Shown: piece by piece, positions 34,410 to 43,258 of the stretch
Layout: every line of letters starts with the position of its first letter
Position numbering within the stretch: position 1 is the stretch's first letter
DNA from: Litorivicinus sp.
Lineage (GTDB): Bacteria > Pseudomonadota > Gammaproteobacteria > Pseudomonadales > Litorivicinaceae
Length of the DNA stretch: 64,000 nt
NCBI GenBank assembly: GCA_028339155.1
Contig: JAOLBK010000010.1
Location: 1-64,000 of the forward strand
Reading direction: 5' to 3'
The notes under the pieces: model-generated
The model's database searches: none
The model's input: the letters and a program-made list of their open reading frames with translations, nothing else
What the model was told of the DNA's origin: nothing
Made by a program: the position numbers and the translations under genes

Positions 34410-35441
34410 ATGAAAAAACTTCTCCAGACAGCGGCTATTGGCGTTGCATATGCGGTTGCATCAGTTGGTGCACAAGCGAATGTACATGCCAATCAAGTGG
34501 CTGATTTTTACAAAGGCAAGGATATCGAGCTACGGATCGGTTACAAGCCAGGTGGTGGATATGACAATTACGCGCGCTTGTTAGCGAGACATATTGGAAA
34601 GCACATTCCAGGAAATCCGAACGTGATTCCTAAAAATATGCCTGGTGCAGGAAGTGTTAAACTCACAAACTATTTATGGGAAGGCGCGCCGCAGGACGGC
34701 ACAGTCATTGGCGCAATTTCGCGTGGTGCTCCATTTGAGCCATTGCTTGGTAACTCCAAAGCTAAGTTTTCTGCAGACCAGTTCACGTGGCTTGGATCTG
34801 CAAACAACGAGGTTTCAATTTGCGCCACGGTTAAGCGGACCGGGATCAAGTCATGGACAGACTTGAAGTCTCAGACCGTAACAACTGGCGGTAACGGCAG
34901 TGGTTCTGATACGGATCAGTTTCCAAAGCTTCTGAACGCTGTTCTTGGAACAAAGTTTAAAGTTGTTGGTCCTTATGGCGGCGGTTCTGACATCGTAAAG
35001 GGCATGATTGCTGGTGAGCTAGATGCTCGTTGTGGTTGGTCATGGTCATCGATCAAGTCAAAAAACAAGGAACTGCTTGCGAGTGGAGACTTGGTCTTGT
35101 TGATGCAAATGTCGACAGAAAAGCATCCAGACCTGCCAAACGTGCCTTTGGTTATGGATCTAACAAAAGACAAAGAGTCTTTGCAGATTCTGAACTTAAT
35201 GTTTGCAAGACAAGGTCTTGGTCGTCCATACGTTGCGCCTCCTGGCGTCCCCGCAAAGCGTGCTAAGGCGTTGCAAGATGCCTTCATGAAGACAATGTCA
35301 GATCCTGAGTTTTTAGCTGAGGCTAAAAAGGGCGGCGTTAACTTGTCTCCGATCTCAGGTGAGCGTGTGGCCGAGTTAGTTGCAGCGGCTTACAAGACCC
35401 CTAAGGCGGTAATCGCGCGTACTATTGACGCGATTCGTTAA
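34410..35441 (+). CDS. tctC: Tripartite tricarboxylate transporter receptor, TctC/Bug family
   Basis: A 343-aa periplasmic receptor with a signal peptide of about 23 residues (cleavage near GAQA). VADFYKGKDIELRIGYKPGG and HIPGNPNVIPKNMPGAGS are the family's ligand loops. It is the partner of the TctAB fusion 112 bp upstream. A strong terminator follows at 35450. The ligand is likely a carboxylated compound used by the surrounding enzymes. The gene ends the transporter cistron; the eutA-like gene after it appears to have its own promoter. Confidence 0.93.
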   Translation: MKKLLQTAAIGVAYAVASVGAQANVHANQVADFYKGKDIELRIGYKPGGGYDNYARLLARHIGKHIPGNPNVIPKNMPGAGSVKLTNYLWEGAPQDGTVIGAISRGAPFEPLLGNSKAKFSADQFTWLGSANNEVSICATVKRTGIKSWTDLKSQTVTTGGNGSGSDTDQFPKLLNAVLGTKFKVVGPYGGGSDIVKGMIAGELDARCGWSWSSIKSKNKELLASGDLVLLMQMSTEKHPDLPNVPLVMDLTKDKESLQILNLMFARQGLGRPYVAPPGVPAKRAKALQDAFMKTMSDPEFLAEAKKGGVNLSPISGERVAELVAAAYKTPKAVIARTIDAIR

Positions 35442-35449
35442 CCGTCCTA

Positions 35450-35495
35450 AAAAGGGGATGTTTTTAGGCTGATTGCCTGACATCCCCTTTTATTT
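35450..35495 (+). terminator. Strong rho-independent terminator after tctC
   Basis: AAAAGGGGATGT pairs perfectly with ACATCCCCTTTT (12 bp) around an 18-nt loop, followed by ATTTT. It starts 9 bp past the tctC stop and would end transcription before eutA. Confidence 0.88.
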
Positions 35496-35506
35496 TCGAA
35501 ATTCAA

Positions 35507-35521
35507 TTAGGTATCTAAGTG
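35507..35521. promoter_or_regulatory. Candidate operator TTAG-N4-CTAA, copy 4
   Basis: TTAGGTATCTAAGTG lies between the tctC terminator and the GTG start of the eutA-like gene (35539). It is almost the reverse complement of copy 2, which fits a near-palindromic operator. Its position supports a promoter here and the downstream start for eutA. Confidence 0.5.
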
Positions 35522-35538
35522 ATAAAGGTTACAAGCAA

Positions 35539-37053
35539 GTGTTGAAGCTCCATGACGGTCATCACCATCATCCCTCCAGTGTGGGACAGCAGGCTAACGC
35601 TGACTCAATTTGGGAGCAGGAACACATCGAATTAGTGACGGTTGGCATTGATATCGGTTCGTCAACGTCGCACCTTATTTTTGCTAAGATTCACCTGCAA
35701 CGCAAAACACAATCACTGTCCAGTCGTTATGAAGTGATTAGTCGTGAAATCTTGTGGGAATCTGAAATTCAATTCACGCCATTTCTGGCATCAGGTCTGA
35801 TCGATTCTGATGCCCTTGGTCTGTTTATCAAGAATGCATACGCACAGGCAGGACTGGCGCCCACAGATATCGACAGTGGTGCCGTGATTCTCACTGGGGA
35901 GGCGATCAAACGCTCGAATGCCAGACTCATTAATGAGCTGTTCGCCAAAGATGCTGGGAAATTTGTGTGCGCAACGGCAGGTCATCGACTTGAGTGCGTA
36001 CTTGCAGCGCACGGATCAGGCGCAACAGCAATGTCGAAGTCACGGAAACAGCCAGTACTTCATGTCGATATTGGTGGTGGCACGACCAAACTTGCGCTGA
36101 TTGATGACGGGCGCGTTGTATCGGTTGCCGCGTATGCGATTGGCGGACGATTAATCGCGTCTGCAGACGGTGCGGTTTGGGACCGAGCGGATCAGGCCGC
36201 GATTGATACGGCATTGGATATTGGTGCAGTGCTCGACGAAGATCAGATGCAGTCACCGGAATTACGGCTTCAGATTACTGAGCGACTTGCTCAAGTCTTG
36301 TCAGGGGTTATTTTGCGGGCGTCTCCAGACTTGCTAACGCAAAAATTAGCATTAACAGAGCCCTTGAGTTGGTCAGTTGAGCCGACGATTATCAGTTTCT
36401 CCGGTGGCGTGTCTGAATATATTTATGGTCGAGAGACACGTTCTTTGGGCGATATCGCAATGGACTTGGGAGGATTGATTTCTCGATCCCTAACCAGCGA
36501 GTTGGATGGCTTTGATCTGGTTCCTGTCTCCCACGGAATTCGCGCCACAGTGATTGGAGCGTCCCAGTTTACGGTCCAGGTCAGTGGAAAGACAATCTAT
36601 GGCGAAAGCTTGGAACACCTCCCCTTGAGGAATGTTCCGGTCATTAACCCGGACTTGGATTTGGCAAGAGATCGTCTTGATCGTAAGGAATTGTCTGATC
36701 TAATCTCGAGTGCGTGTTTGATGCGCGACCTTGATCCAAAAGAGACACTTGCGCTCGCCTTTGTGTGGGGCGGAATGCCATTGTACGAACGGTTGGCAAC
36801 AGTCGCGGGTGCGATTGTTGATAGCTTTTGTAAATCGCCACGAGAAAATCCACTGATTATTGTGATTGATGGCGATGTTGGGCGCTTGATTGGTAAAATT
36901 CTTGTTGATGAATTGGGCGTTTCGAACGTTTTATCATTGGATGGCGTTCTTTTATCAGATCTCGATTATATCGATGTGGGCGAAATGATTTCTCCACCCG
37001 GTGTCATTCCAATTGTCATCAAATCATTAATTTTTGACGCAGAACAAAGTTAA
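35539..37053 (+). CDS. eutA: EutA-family (ethanolamine ammonia-lyase reactivase) ASKHA protein
   Basis: A 504-aa protein from GTG 35539 (MLKLHDGHHHHPSS). A TTG at 35473 would start inside the terminator stem, so I reject it. GIDIGSSTSHLIFAKIHL near residue 35 and VDIGGGTTKLALIDDGR near 180 are the two phosphate motifs; DSGAVILTGEAIKR and SFSGGVSEYIYG also match EutA. EutA reactivates adenosylcobalamin-dependent ethanolamine ammonia-lyase. No EutB or EutC is in the window. It is followed by a bicupin and a TauD gene. It may serve another cobalamin enzyme or a diverged function. Confidence 0.85.
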   Translation: MLKLHDGHHHHPSSVGQQANADSIWEQEHIELVTVGIDIGSSTSHLIFAKIHLQRKTQSLSSRYEVISREILWESEIQFTPFLASGLIDSDALGLFIKNAYAQAGLAPTDIDSGAVILTGEAIKRSNARLINELFAKDAGKFVCATAGHRLECVLAAHGSGATAMSKSRKQPVLHVDIGGGTTKLALIDDGRVVSVAAYAIGGRLIASADGAVWDRADQAAIDTALDIGAVLDEDQMQSPELRLQITERLAQVLSGVILRASPDLLTQKLALTEPLSWSVEPTIISFSGGVSEYIYGRETRSLGDIAMDLGGLISRSLTSELDGFDLVPVSHGIRATVIGASQFTVQVSGKTIYGESLEHLPLRNVPVINPDLDLARDRLDRKELSDLISSACLMRDLDPKETLALAFVWGGMPLYERLATVAGAIVDSFCKSPRENPLIIVIDGDVGRLIGKILVDELGVSNVLSLDGVLLSDLDYIDVGEMISPPGVIPIVIKSLIFDAEQS

Positions 37054-37078
37054 GTAATTACATAAAAGGAGTAGTGCT

Positions 37079-38188
37079 ATGTCGGTCGGTGAGCCGCGTT
37101 ATGGGGTAGACCCTTACCTTGAGTGGGTTGGCAGGGAAGGTGTTCCTGTTGTTGAAGATATTGGGATCGATTTGTTCTCAGTGCCGGTTGCGAATTGGGC
37201 GCGGTTTGGTTGTAAAGGTGCTGCCGTCCATTTGACCGGTCGTGGTGATTTTTCAAGCATGTTTTTGTTTGAGCTTGAGAAAGGCGGTTCAACGAGTCCT
37301 CAGCAGCATCTGTTCGAAGAGGTGGTGTATGTATTGGAAGGGAATGGTTCGACTCAGATTGAGCTGGCCAATGGCCAAACACACTTATTTGAGTGGTCTC
37401 CACGCAGTCTGTTTGCTATTCCTCTGAATGCTAAGTACCGCCATTTTAACGGCAGTGGGCAGAACAGGGCCTTACTAGTCAGCACGACGAATTGCCCAAC
37501 GATTATGAATCTATTTCACGATGAAACGTTTGTATTTAAGAATACTTATGATTTCTCAGGACGTGCCGGAAAGGATGGTTACTTCACGGGCGACGGTGAT
37601 TTCCATGAAATTCGTCAGGGCAATCATATGTGGGAAACCAATTTCGTGCCTGACCTTGGAGAGATCGAACTCCAGTCATGGGGCGATCGTGGTGCCGGCG
37701 GATCAAACATCATGTTCGTACTCGCGGATGGCGTCATGCACGCACACATCTCAGAAATGCCAGTCGGAACGTACAAGAAAGGCCACAAGCATGGGCCTGG
37801 ATTCCATGTAATGTGTGTGACGGGTCATGGGTATTCAATGCTGTGGCGTGAAGGTGACAAGGACCTCAAGCGGGTCGACTGGAAGCATGGTGTTGTATTC
37901 CCGCCAGCCGATCAGGAGTTCCATCAGCACTTTAATACGTCAACGAATCCAGCACGTTACCTGGCAACAGGCATTGGTGGTACGCGGTATCCGTTCACAA
38001 CGGCTAACCGTCGTTCTTTGCTGGGCCTAAAGCCCGGTGAGAAGGGTGCGGTGTCAACCAGCTTGAAAGAGGGTGGTGATCAAATCGAGTACGAAGACCA
38101 AAACCCAGAAGTTCATCGCGTCTGGTTGGAAGAGATGAAAAAGAATGGTGTCGAAGCGAAAATGGAAAAATTCATTCCGACGTCATGA
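37079..38188 (+). CDS. Bicupin protein, gentisate-dioxygenase-like
   Basis: A 369-aa protein with two cupin domains. The first has HLFEEVVYVLEG near residue 80, the second GHKHGPGFHVMCVTGHG near 235 with a downstream FHQHFN near 280. Gentisate and 1-hydroxy-2-naphthoate dioxygenases share this two-domain plan. AAAGGAG lies before ATG, and the TauD gene overlaps its stop by 4 bp. The second domain keeps the stronger set of His ligands; the first keeps His, Glu and Glu. Ring cleavage of a hydroxylated aromatic acid is plausible but not shown. Confidence 0.82.
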   Translation: MSVGEPRYGVDPYLEWVGREGVPVVEDIGIDLFSVPVANWARFGCKGAAVHLTGRGDFSSMFLFELEKGGSTSPQQHLFEEVVYVLEGNGSTQIELANGQTHLFEWSPRSLFAIPLNAKYRHFNGSGQNRALLVSTTNCPTIMNLFHDETFVFKNTYDFSGRAGKDGYFTGDGDFHEIRQGNHMWETNFVPDLGEIELQSWGDRGAGGSNIMFVLADGVMHAHISEMPVGTYKKGHKHGPGFHVMCVTGHGYSMLWREGDKDLKRVDWKHGVVFPPADQEFHQHFNTSTNPARYLATGIGGTRYPFTTANRRSLLGLKPGEKGAVSTSLKEGGDQIEYEDQNPEVHRVWLEEMKKNGVEAKMEKFIPTS

Positions 38189-39027
38189 GTGGGCTCGTCA
38201 TCGATCCAATCTGTCCTGAGTTCGGCGCGCGTGTAATCGACGCCGATCTTCAGGATTTAAACGCCGATTGTGTTCGCGATCTTAACGCGGCGCTTGACCG
38301 TTATGGGGTCTTGGTATTTCCAAATCAGAAGCTGTCTGAGGCAGATCAGATCAGCTTCGCGAAGGTTTTTGGAACGCCCTCCGAGCGGTCTCGGCCGGCT
38401 GATCGTCGAGCTGAGCAGTCTGAGTACGCGCATTTGATTGGATTGGTCACAAATGTTCGTGAAAATGGCGAACCAATTGGGTCATTGCCTGATGGTGAGA
38501 TGTGGCTCCATCATGATGGATGCTTTATTGACGAGCCTTATCGGGCCACGCTGTTGTATGCGCTGCATGTCACAAGCACAGGTGGTGAAACTCGATTCGT
38601 TGATATGAGGCAGGTCTATCGGGATCTGCCGATTGAGATTCAGTCTGAATTGATTGGTAAGACAGCAGTTCATCAATTCGATTACCGAAATATAAATGCC
38701 CGCCCACAATCGATTCCCTCCAGTGGTTCGGCTCGGGAAGCAGAGCACCCGGTCGTGATTAAACACCCCAGAACGTCAGAGCCTGCGCTTTATGTGAATC
38801 CGTTGTGTACGATTCAATTTTCGGATGCGCCGAATGATGATTTATTGGATCATCTTTTCTCCGCGATTGAAGAAAATGCAGCAACTTTCCACCACCGTTG
38901 GTCGGTGGATGATCTTGTGATCTGGGATAACTGGTCTTCATGCCATGCGCGTTCTGATTTTCCGGCTGCAGAAAAGCGAATGCTCCGCCGTTGCATCATC
39001 AAGGGTTGCGCACTCGACGCGCACTAA
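38185..39027 (+). CDS. TauD/TfdA-family Fe(II)/2-oxoglutarate dioxygenase
   Basis: A 280-aa dioxygenase whose ATG overlaps the bicupin stop (ATGA). The facial triad is visible as WLHHDGCF (HxD) and WDNWSSCHARSD (distal His); RRCIIKG near the end carries the 2-oxoglutarate Arg. It is distinct in sequence from the copies at 8198 and 57586. Translational coupling to the bicupin suggests sequential oxidation steps. An inverted repeat with AT-rich loop at 39048-39082 lies after the stop. Confidence 0.87.
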   Translation: MSGLVIDPICPEFGARVIDADLQDLNADCVRDLNAALDRYGVLVFPNQKLSEADQISFAKVFGTPSERSRPADRRAEQSEYAHLIGLVTNVRENGEPIGSLPDGEMWLHHDGCFIDEPYRATLLYALHVTSTGGETRFVDMRQVYRDLPIEIQSELIGKTAVHQFDYRNINARPQSIPSSGSAREAEHPVVIKHPRTSEPALYVNPLCTIQFSDAPNDDLLDHLFSAIEENAATFHHRWSVDDLVIWDNWSSCHARSDFPAAEKRMLRRCIIKGCALDAH

Positions 39028-39047
39028 CTAGCGAGGGTTGTCTGAAT

Positions 39048-39082
39048 GAAAGAATTGAATAAATTCGTTTACTCATTCTTTC
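39048..39082. repeat. Inverted repeat between tauD-like gene and arsC
   Basis: GAAAGAAT and ATTCTTTC are 8-bp arms with a 19-nt AT-rich spacer, in the convergent gap. It could be a weak bidirectional terminator. Confidence 0.35.
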
Positions 39083-39121
39083 TGATTATCAAACGAGTAG
39101 ATCAATCTAAGGCTTAACTAG

Positions 39122-39514
39122 CTAAATAATTTCGACGCCCTTCTCAGAAATCCATGGGCTTTTCGGGAATGCGTCGAGTATGTCTGTCACGCTACTCAGT
39201 GGACGGCACAAGTATGTACCTCTAGGCGTTACCACGATCGGACGCTCGACAAGGATGGGATCCGCAAGCATCGACTCAATAATCTCGGCGTTTGTTGGTT
39301 GGGGGCTTTGCTTTTTCATGTCTGCTTGGGCATTGGGTCTGAGCATCTCAAACGGCGTTTTATCTAACGCGGATGACAACTGCTGGATGAGTTCTTTAGT
39401 CCAGCCAGACTGAAGATATTCTATAATCACTGGATCAAATCCGGCATCCTTACAAAAGCGTACGGTATCGCGAGAGGTGCTGCAGTTTGGATTGTGATAA
39501 ATAGTGATAGCCAT
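39122..39514 (-). CDS. arsC: ArsC-family arsenate reductase (glutaredoxin type)
   Basis: A 130-aa protein. YHNPNCSTSRDTVRF near residue 5 holds the catalytic Cys of the thioredoxin-fold ArsC, and RPIVVTPRGTYLCRP near 95 supplies the Arg residues that bind arsenate. It reduces arsenate to arsenite with glutaredoxin and glutathione, or belongs to the close YffB/ArsC-like group of unknown role. No arsR, arsB or acr3 gene is near, so it is an orphan. It is convergent with the TauD gene. Confidence 0.87.
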   Translation of the reverse strand: MAITIYHNPNCSTSRDTVRFCKDAGFDPVIIEYLQSGWTKELIQQLSSALDKTPFEMLRPNAQADMKKQSPQPTNAEIIESMLADPILVERPIVVTPRGTYLCRPLSSVTDILDAFPKSPWISEKGVEII

Positions 39515-39629
39515 TGACTGAGATCTCCAGATTCAATGTATTAAACGAACAGGTTTCAATTTTACGCGAGTTTTCAGGCAACCTGCCTTTTTTATTCCAG
39601 AAAAACGAAGACATAATAAAGGAAATACC

Positions 39630-40700
39630 ATGACGCTGATCCTATCAAACGAAGACATTACCTCAGTCCTTTCGATCAAAGACTGTATCGACGACTTGGA
39701 GGCGGCGTATCTGGATCTGGATCAGGGGATTGCGGTCACGCGACAGCGCTCCGACACGCTCGTTCCGAGTGGCGATCGAATTTATGGCTTAAAAACAATG
39801 GACGGGATCGCGCCGTCGGCAGGTGTTGGTGCGGTCCGAATTAACTCAGATATTGTGACGTGGCCCTCGGTCGGGGACACCATCCGCCGGGTTAAAGTGC
39901 CGGCCGCACCAAATAATCGTTATACCGGATTAGTCTTATTGTTTTCGATCGAAACCGGACAACCATTGGCGATTATGCCTGATGGTGTGATCCAACGAAT
40001 GCGTGTTGGTGCGACCAGTGCGATTGGCGCTAATTTACTGGCCAACCAGGGTGTTCAGGAAGTTGCTGTGCTTGGATCTGGGTGGCAGGCAGGTGCGCAG
40101 GTACTTGCGATTTGTGCGGCCCGTCCAGAGATTCAAACGGTCCGTTGTTTTAGTCCCAATCGCGACAATTGCGAGGCCTTTGTTCGAGAAATGTCTGACC
40201 AGGTCTCGGCTCGTATCATTGCTTGCCGCGATTCAAAGGAAGCGATTCAGGGTGCGGGTATTGTGTTGTGCGCGACCAATGCAATTGAGCCGGTTTTTCA
40301 AGAGGATTGGTTTGAGACTGGGATGCACATTGGCTCGATTAAGATGTCAGAAATCACCCCAGATGCATTAACAAAAGCAGACGCAGTCGTGATGCATCTT
40401 GGTCATGGTGCCCCATTACTGACAAAGGCCGCCGGTCTGGAAGTGCCTGATCATAGCCAGGGACGGGGCTGGGAAATGCGTGATCGCTATGATTTTAGCG
40501 AATGCCTGACGCTGCCGAGCCTGGTTGCAGGTCGTGAAGTCCCCCGCAAGTCGCCAACGGATCGCACCTGTTTTGTGAATGACTTGGGTCTAGGACTTCA
40601 GTTCGCGGTGGTTGCTGCACGGTGTTTGAAGGAAGCCGAAAAGAAGGGCCTTGGCCACGAATTACCGACTGATTGGTTTACCGAGAAAGAGCATCCCTAA
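39630..40700 (+). CDS. Ornithine cyclodeaminase/mu-crystallin family protein, second copy
   Basis: A 356-aa protein. MRVGATSAIGANLLA near residue 117 and AVLGSGWQAGAQVL near 141 are the substrate and NAD motifs, nearer to the family consensus than the copy at 30158. AAAGGAAA precedes ATG. It stands alone on the plus strand, converging with the glutathione transferase gene. Possible reactions are ornithine cyclodeamination, alanine dehydrogenation or cyclic imine reduction. The pair of OCD genes 9 kb apart suggests nitrogen-bearing substrates. Confidence 0.87.
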   Translation: MTLILSNEDITSVLSIKDCIDDLEAAYLDLDQGIAVTRQRSDTLVPSGDRIYGLKTMDGIAPSAGVGAVRINSDIVTWPSVGDTIRRVKVPAAPNNRYTGLVLLFSIETGQPLAIMPDGVIQRMRVGATSAIGANLLANQGVQEVAVLGSGWQAGAQVLAICAARPEIQTVRCFSPNRDNCEAFVREMSDQVSARIIACRDSKEAIQGAGIVLCATNAIEPVFQEDWFETGMHIGSIKMSEITPDALTKADAVVMHLGHGAPLLTKAAGLEVPDHSQGRGWEMRDRYDFSECLTLPSLVAGREVPRKSPTDRTCFVNDLGLGLQFAVVAARCLKEAEKKGLGHELPTDWFTEKEHP

Positions 40701-40715
40701 TCAGTCGCAGATGGC

Positions 40716-41306
40716 TTAGCCTGAGATCTTTGTTTGTTGCATTGATGGCCGTTCCTTGAATTCTTGGAACCATTTGTGGATTCTAGGGAATTCGGCTTCC
40801 CATGGTTGTTCTGGGAATCGAACATATAGCCAGTCCATTGTGCACCCAAGACCAATCGTCACGAGCGAAATCTCGGATTCAAAATCAGCCCAATTGGCGT
40901 TGATATGCGTAATGCTTCGTTTGATTTTATCGAACTGAAACCATGCCGCCTTTTCTTGTGGCGGCTCTTGACCCAACAACTTACGCATTTGGGAGCCGGC
41001 GTCACTGGTCTGGTTCAGTTGGGACAATCGTGTCCGGTATTCCCATTGAGAAATGTTGTTTGGTTGTCCCCATCCCGGTTTGAATTGACCGACTAGGTAG
41101 TCACAAATAACCAGTGAATCAAAAATGGCCGATCCGTCATCCAGTTTTAAGGTCGGTACTTTTCCGATCGGATTGAGGCGCCACAGGTCTTTGGATTCTC
41201 GTGGGCTTACTGCGGTGACTTGAATCATTGATTCGATGCCAAGTTCAATTGCAAGAACCCGAACACGGCGTGCGTAGGGTGAAGTCAGTGAGCAGATTAA
41301 TTCCAT
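40716..41306 (-). CDS. Glutathione S-transferase family protein
   Basis: A 196-aa protein. The N-terminal thioredoxin-like domain has TSPYARRVRV near residue 8 (Ser at the usual catalytic position), NPIGKVPTL with the cis-Pro near 45, and a helical C-terminal domain. Glutathione transferases in aromatic clusters perform isomerisation (maleylpyruvate), dehalogenation or beta-etherase reactions. It lies upstream of the second TAXI-TRAP unit on the same strand (72 bp apart) but may be independent. The substrate is unknown. Confidence 0.87.
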   Translation of the reverse strand: MELICSLTSPYARRVRVLAIELGIESMIQVTAVSPRESKDLWRLNPIGKVPTLKLDDGSAIFDSLVICDYLVGQFKPGWGQPNNISQWEYRTRLSQLNQTSDAGSQMRKLLGQEPPQEKAAWFQFDKIKRSITHINANWADFESEISLVTIGLGCTMDWLYVRFPEQPWEAEFPRIHKWFQEFKERPSMQQTKISG

Positions 41307-41377
41307 GTATTACCTCATGGCCCGATCGACGATATGCTTCGATTTAGTCTGGGCCAGTTATTTTTAGTATATCCATA

Positions 41378-43255
41378 TCAAATAAGAATTTTTTGCGATC
41401 CACGCCAGATCAGAAGTCCAATAATTAGAGCCAAGCCGGACGCGGTGGCATTGATTAAATGATCTGGCCATGCGCAGCCAATCGCGACAAGTGCGCTCAA
41501 GGCGCGTAATGAGTGCGATACCCAACTGATTCGGTACGCTTCAAGAGCAATTGAACCAAAGATTACAGCAATAATTGCGAGACCAACATCAATTAAGATT
41601 AAATTAATTGGCCCTTGGAGTAATAGTGTTGGCTTGTAGGCGAATAAAAAAGGCACGATAAATGCCACAAAGGCAACCCTGGTCGCGTACATCGCCGTCT
41701 TCATGACCGGCGATTTTGCAATGCCTGCGGCTGCGATTGAGGCCAGTGCGTCGGGTGGTGTGAGCACGGCCAGTGAGGCGTAATACATCACGAAAAAATG
41801 GGCAACAATTAGCGCGACCTCTGGCGGCAGTCCGTCGGCTTTTAAGAACCCAATAACGACAGGAATCGTGACCGCAATCTGAACGATGTAGCTTACAGAG
41901 GGTGGCACGCCCAATCCAAGGATGATCGAAATCATCATCGTCAGAAGGAGTCCGCTGAAAAGACCAATCGCGAGTGAATTGATTTCCTGAGCCACGCTGA
42001 GACTCAGCCCCGTCATCTCGAAGACGCCAATCACCATGCCGGCAACGGCGGTGGTAATCGCAACAAAGGAAATGCCCTTTGCTGCTGAATACAGGGCATT
42101 TGCAATATCTTTGAGGCCCATTCCTGTGTTTGGTCGGAGCCAGCTCAGTACAATGACCGCAATGGTTGCGTAAGACACCGCGTATTGTGGTGAAAATCCC
42201 TCGACCAAAAAACCAATCAGTACAAAGATTGGCAATATCAAATGTCCACGACCAATAATCATACGTTTAATACTGTCTGTGCGGTCGGACACGCCACCTA
42301 TATTGTGTCGAACCGCGGTCCAGTGGACGGCAAGAAAAATACCTAGGAAATAGAGAAGTGCGGGAACAATAGCGACAGCCGCAATAGTCAGATAAGGAAT
42401 GCCGGTGTATTGAGCCATGAGGAATGCAATCGCGCCCATAATCGGCGGCATCAGAATCCCACCGGTTGAGGCCGCGGCCTCAATGGCACCTGCCCAATGC
42501 CTTGGATAACCGGTCTTGATCATGAGTGGGATCGTGAGTGTGCCGGTAGTCATGACGTTGGCCGGAGCACTTCCAGAGATCGTCCCCGTAAAGGCGCTCG
42601 CCACAACCGAGACCTTCGCCGGTCCGCCACGGTAATGACCAACTGCATAATTGGCAAGGTCGATGATGAGTCGACCCAGTCCGGATTGCTCCATGAACGC
42701 CCCGAAAATAATAAACAGCGCAATGTAGCTTGCGGAGACACTGAGCGGGATGCCAAACGCACCGGCAAAGGTCAGGAACTGAACGTCGGCCAATAGACCC
42801 AGTGAATAGCCCTGGTGCTTGAGTACGCCGGGTAGGTCTGGAACGAAGCAATACAAAAACAACACACCAACAATGACTGGCAATGCGATTCCAATTGCTC
42901 TTCGACAAAGTTCGAGAATTCCGATAACAAAAAGGCAACCCAAGATAAGTTCTGTGGTTGTGAGTGGCGACACGAATTCAAAACGTTCAGCCGCTAAATA
43001 GTCTTTATGAAAGATTTTCCACGCAATGGTCGCAATGACCAGGCACGTGACCAGGATAAGACCGAGTTTACTTGTTTCTTTGTTGGTCGATCTGAGTGAT
43101 TCGATGCAGAAAAAAGCGGCGCCCAAGAGCAGGTGAATCCCTCGTTGTATGGATGCATCAAAGGTCCCAAAGAGACCGGTGTAGATATGAAATATGCCGA
43201 GGCTAATCGCCAGGGCATACCCCAATAAAAAAAGTAAATCGATCGACCGATTCAC
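41378..43255 (-). CDS. TAXI-TRAP transporter fused permease, second copy
   Basis: A 625-aa multi-spanning permease. AFTGTISGSAPANVMTTGT and LGLGVPPSVSYIVQIAVT are the family's substrate-loop blocks, and the first ~200 residues stand for the fused small subunit. It is 3 bp downstream of the TAXI binding protein on the minus strand, and the hyuB gene lies upstream of both. It is diverged from the copy at 22394. The operon order is hyuB, TAXI receptor, permease. Confidence 0.92.
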   Translation of the reverse strand: MNRSIDLLFLLGYALAISLGIFHIYTGLFGTFDASIQRGIHLLLGAAFFCIESLRSTNKETSKLGLILVTCLVIATIAWKIFHKDYLAAERFEFVSPLTTTELILGCLFVIGILELCRRAIGIALPVIVGVLFLYCFVPDLPGVLKHQGYSLGLLADVQFLTFAGAFGIPLSVSASYIALFIIFGAFMEQSGLGRLIIDLANYAVGHYRGGPAKVSVVASAFTGTISGSAPANVMTTGTLTIPLMIKTGYPRHWAGAIEAAASTGGILMPPIMGAIAFLMAQYTGIPYLTIAAVAIVPALLYFLGIFLAVHWTAVRHNIGGVSDRTDSIKRMIIGRGHLILPIFVLIGFLVEGFSPQYAVSYATIAVIVLSWLRPNTGMGLKDIANALYSAAKGISFVAITTAVAGMVIGVFEMTGLSLSVAQEINSLAIGLFSGLLLTMMISIILGLGVPPSVSYIVQIAVTIPVVIGFLKADGLPPEVALIVAHFFVMYYASLAVLTPPDALASIAAAGIAKSPVMKTAMYATRVAFVAFIVPFLFAYKPTLLLQGPINLILIDVGLAIIAVIFGSIALEAYRISWVSHSLRALSALVAIGCAWPDHLINATASGLALIIGLLIWRGSQKILI

Positions 43256-43258
43256 GCT

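Noticed and set aside
35473-35538. TTG start at 35473 for the eutA-like gene
   Set aside because: It lies inside the stem of the tctC terminator, before the operator at 35507. GTG 35539 fits better.
39114-39125. TTAACTAGCTAA as a fifth copy of the MarR-type motif
   Set aside because: It has one core mismatch, overlaps the arsC stop codon and is not in a promoter.
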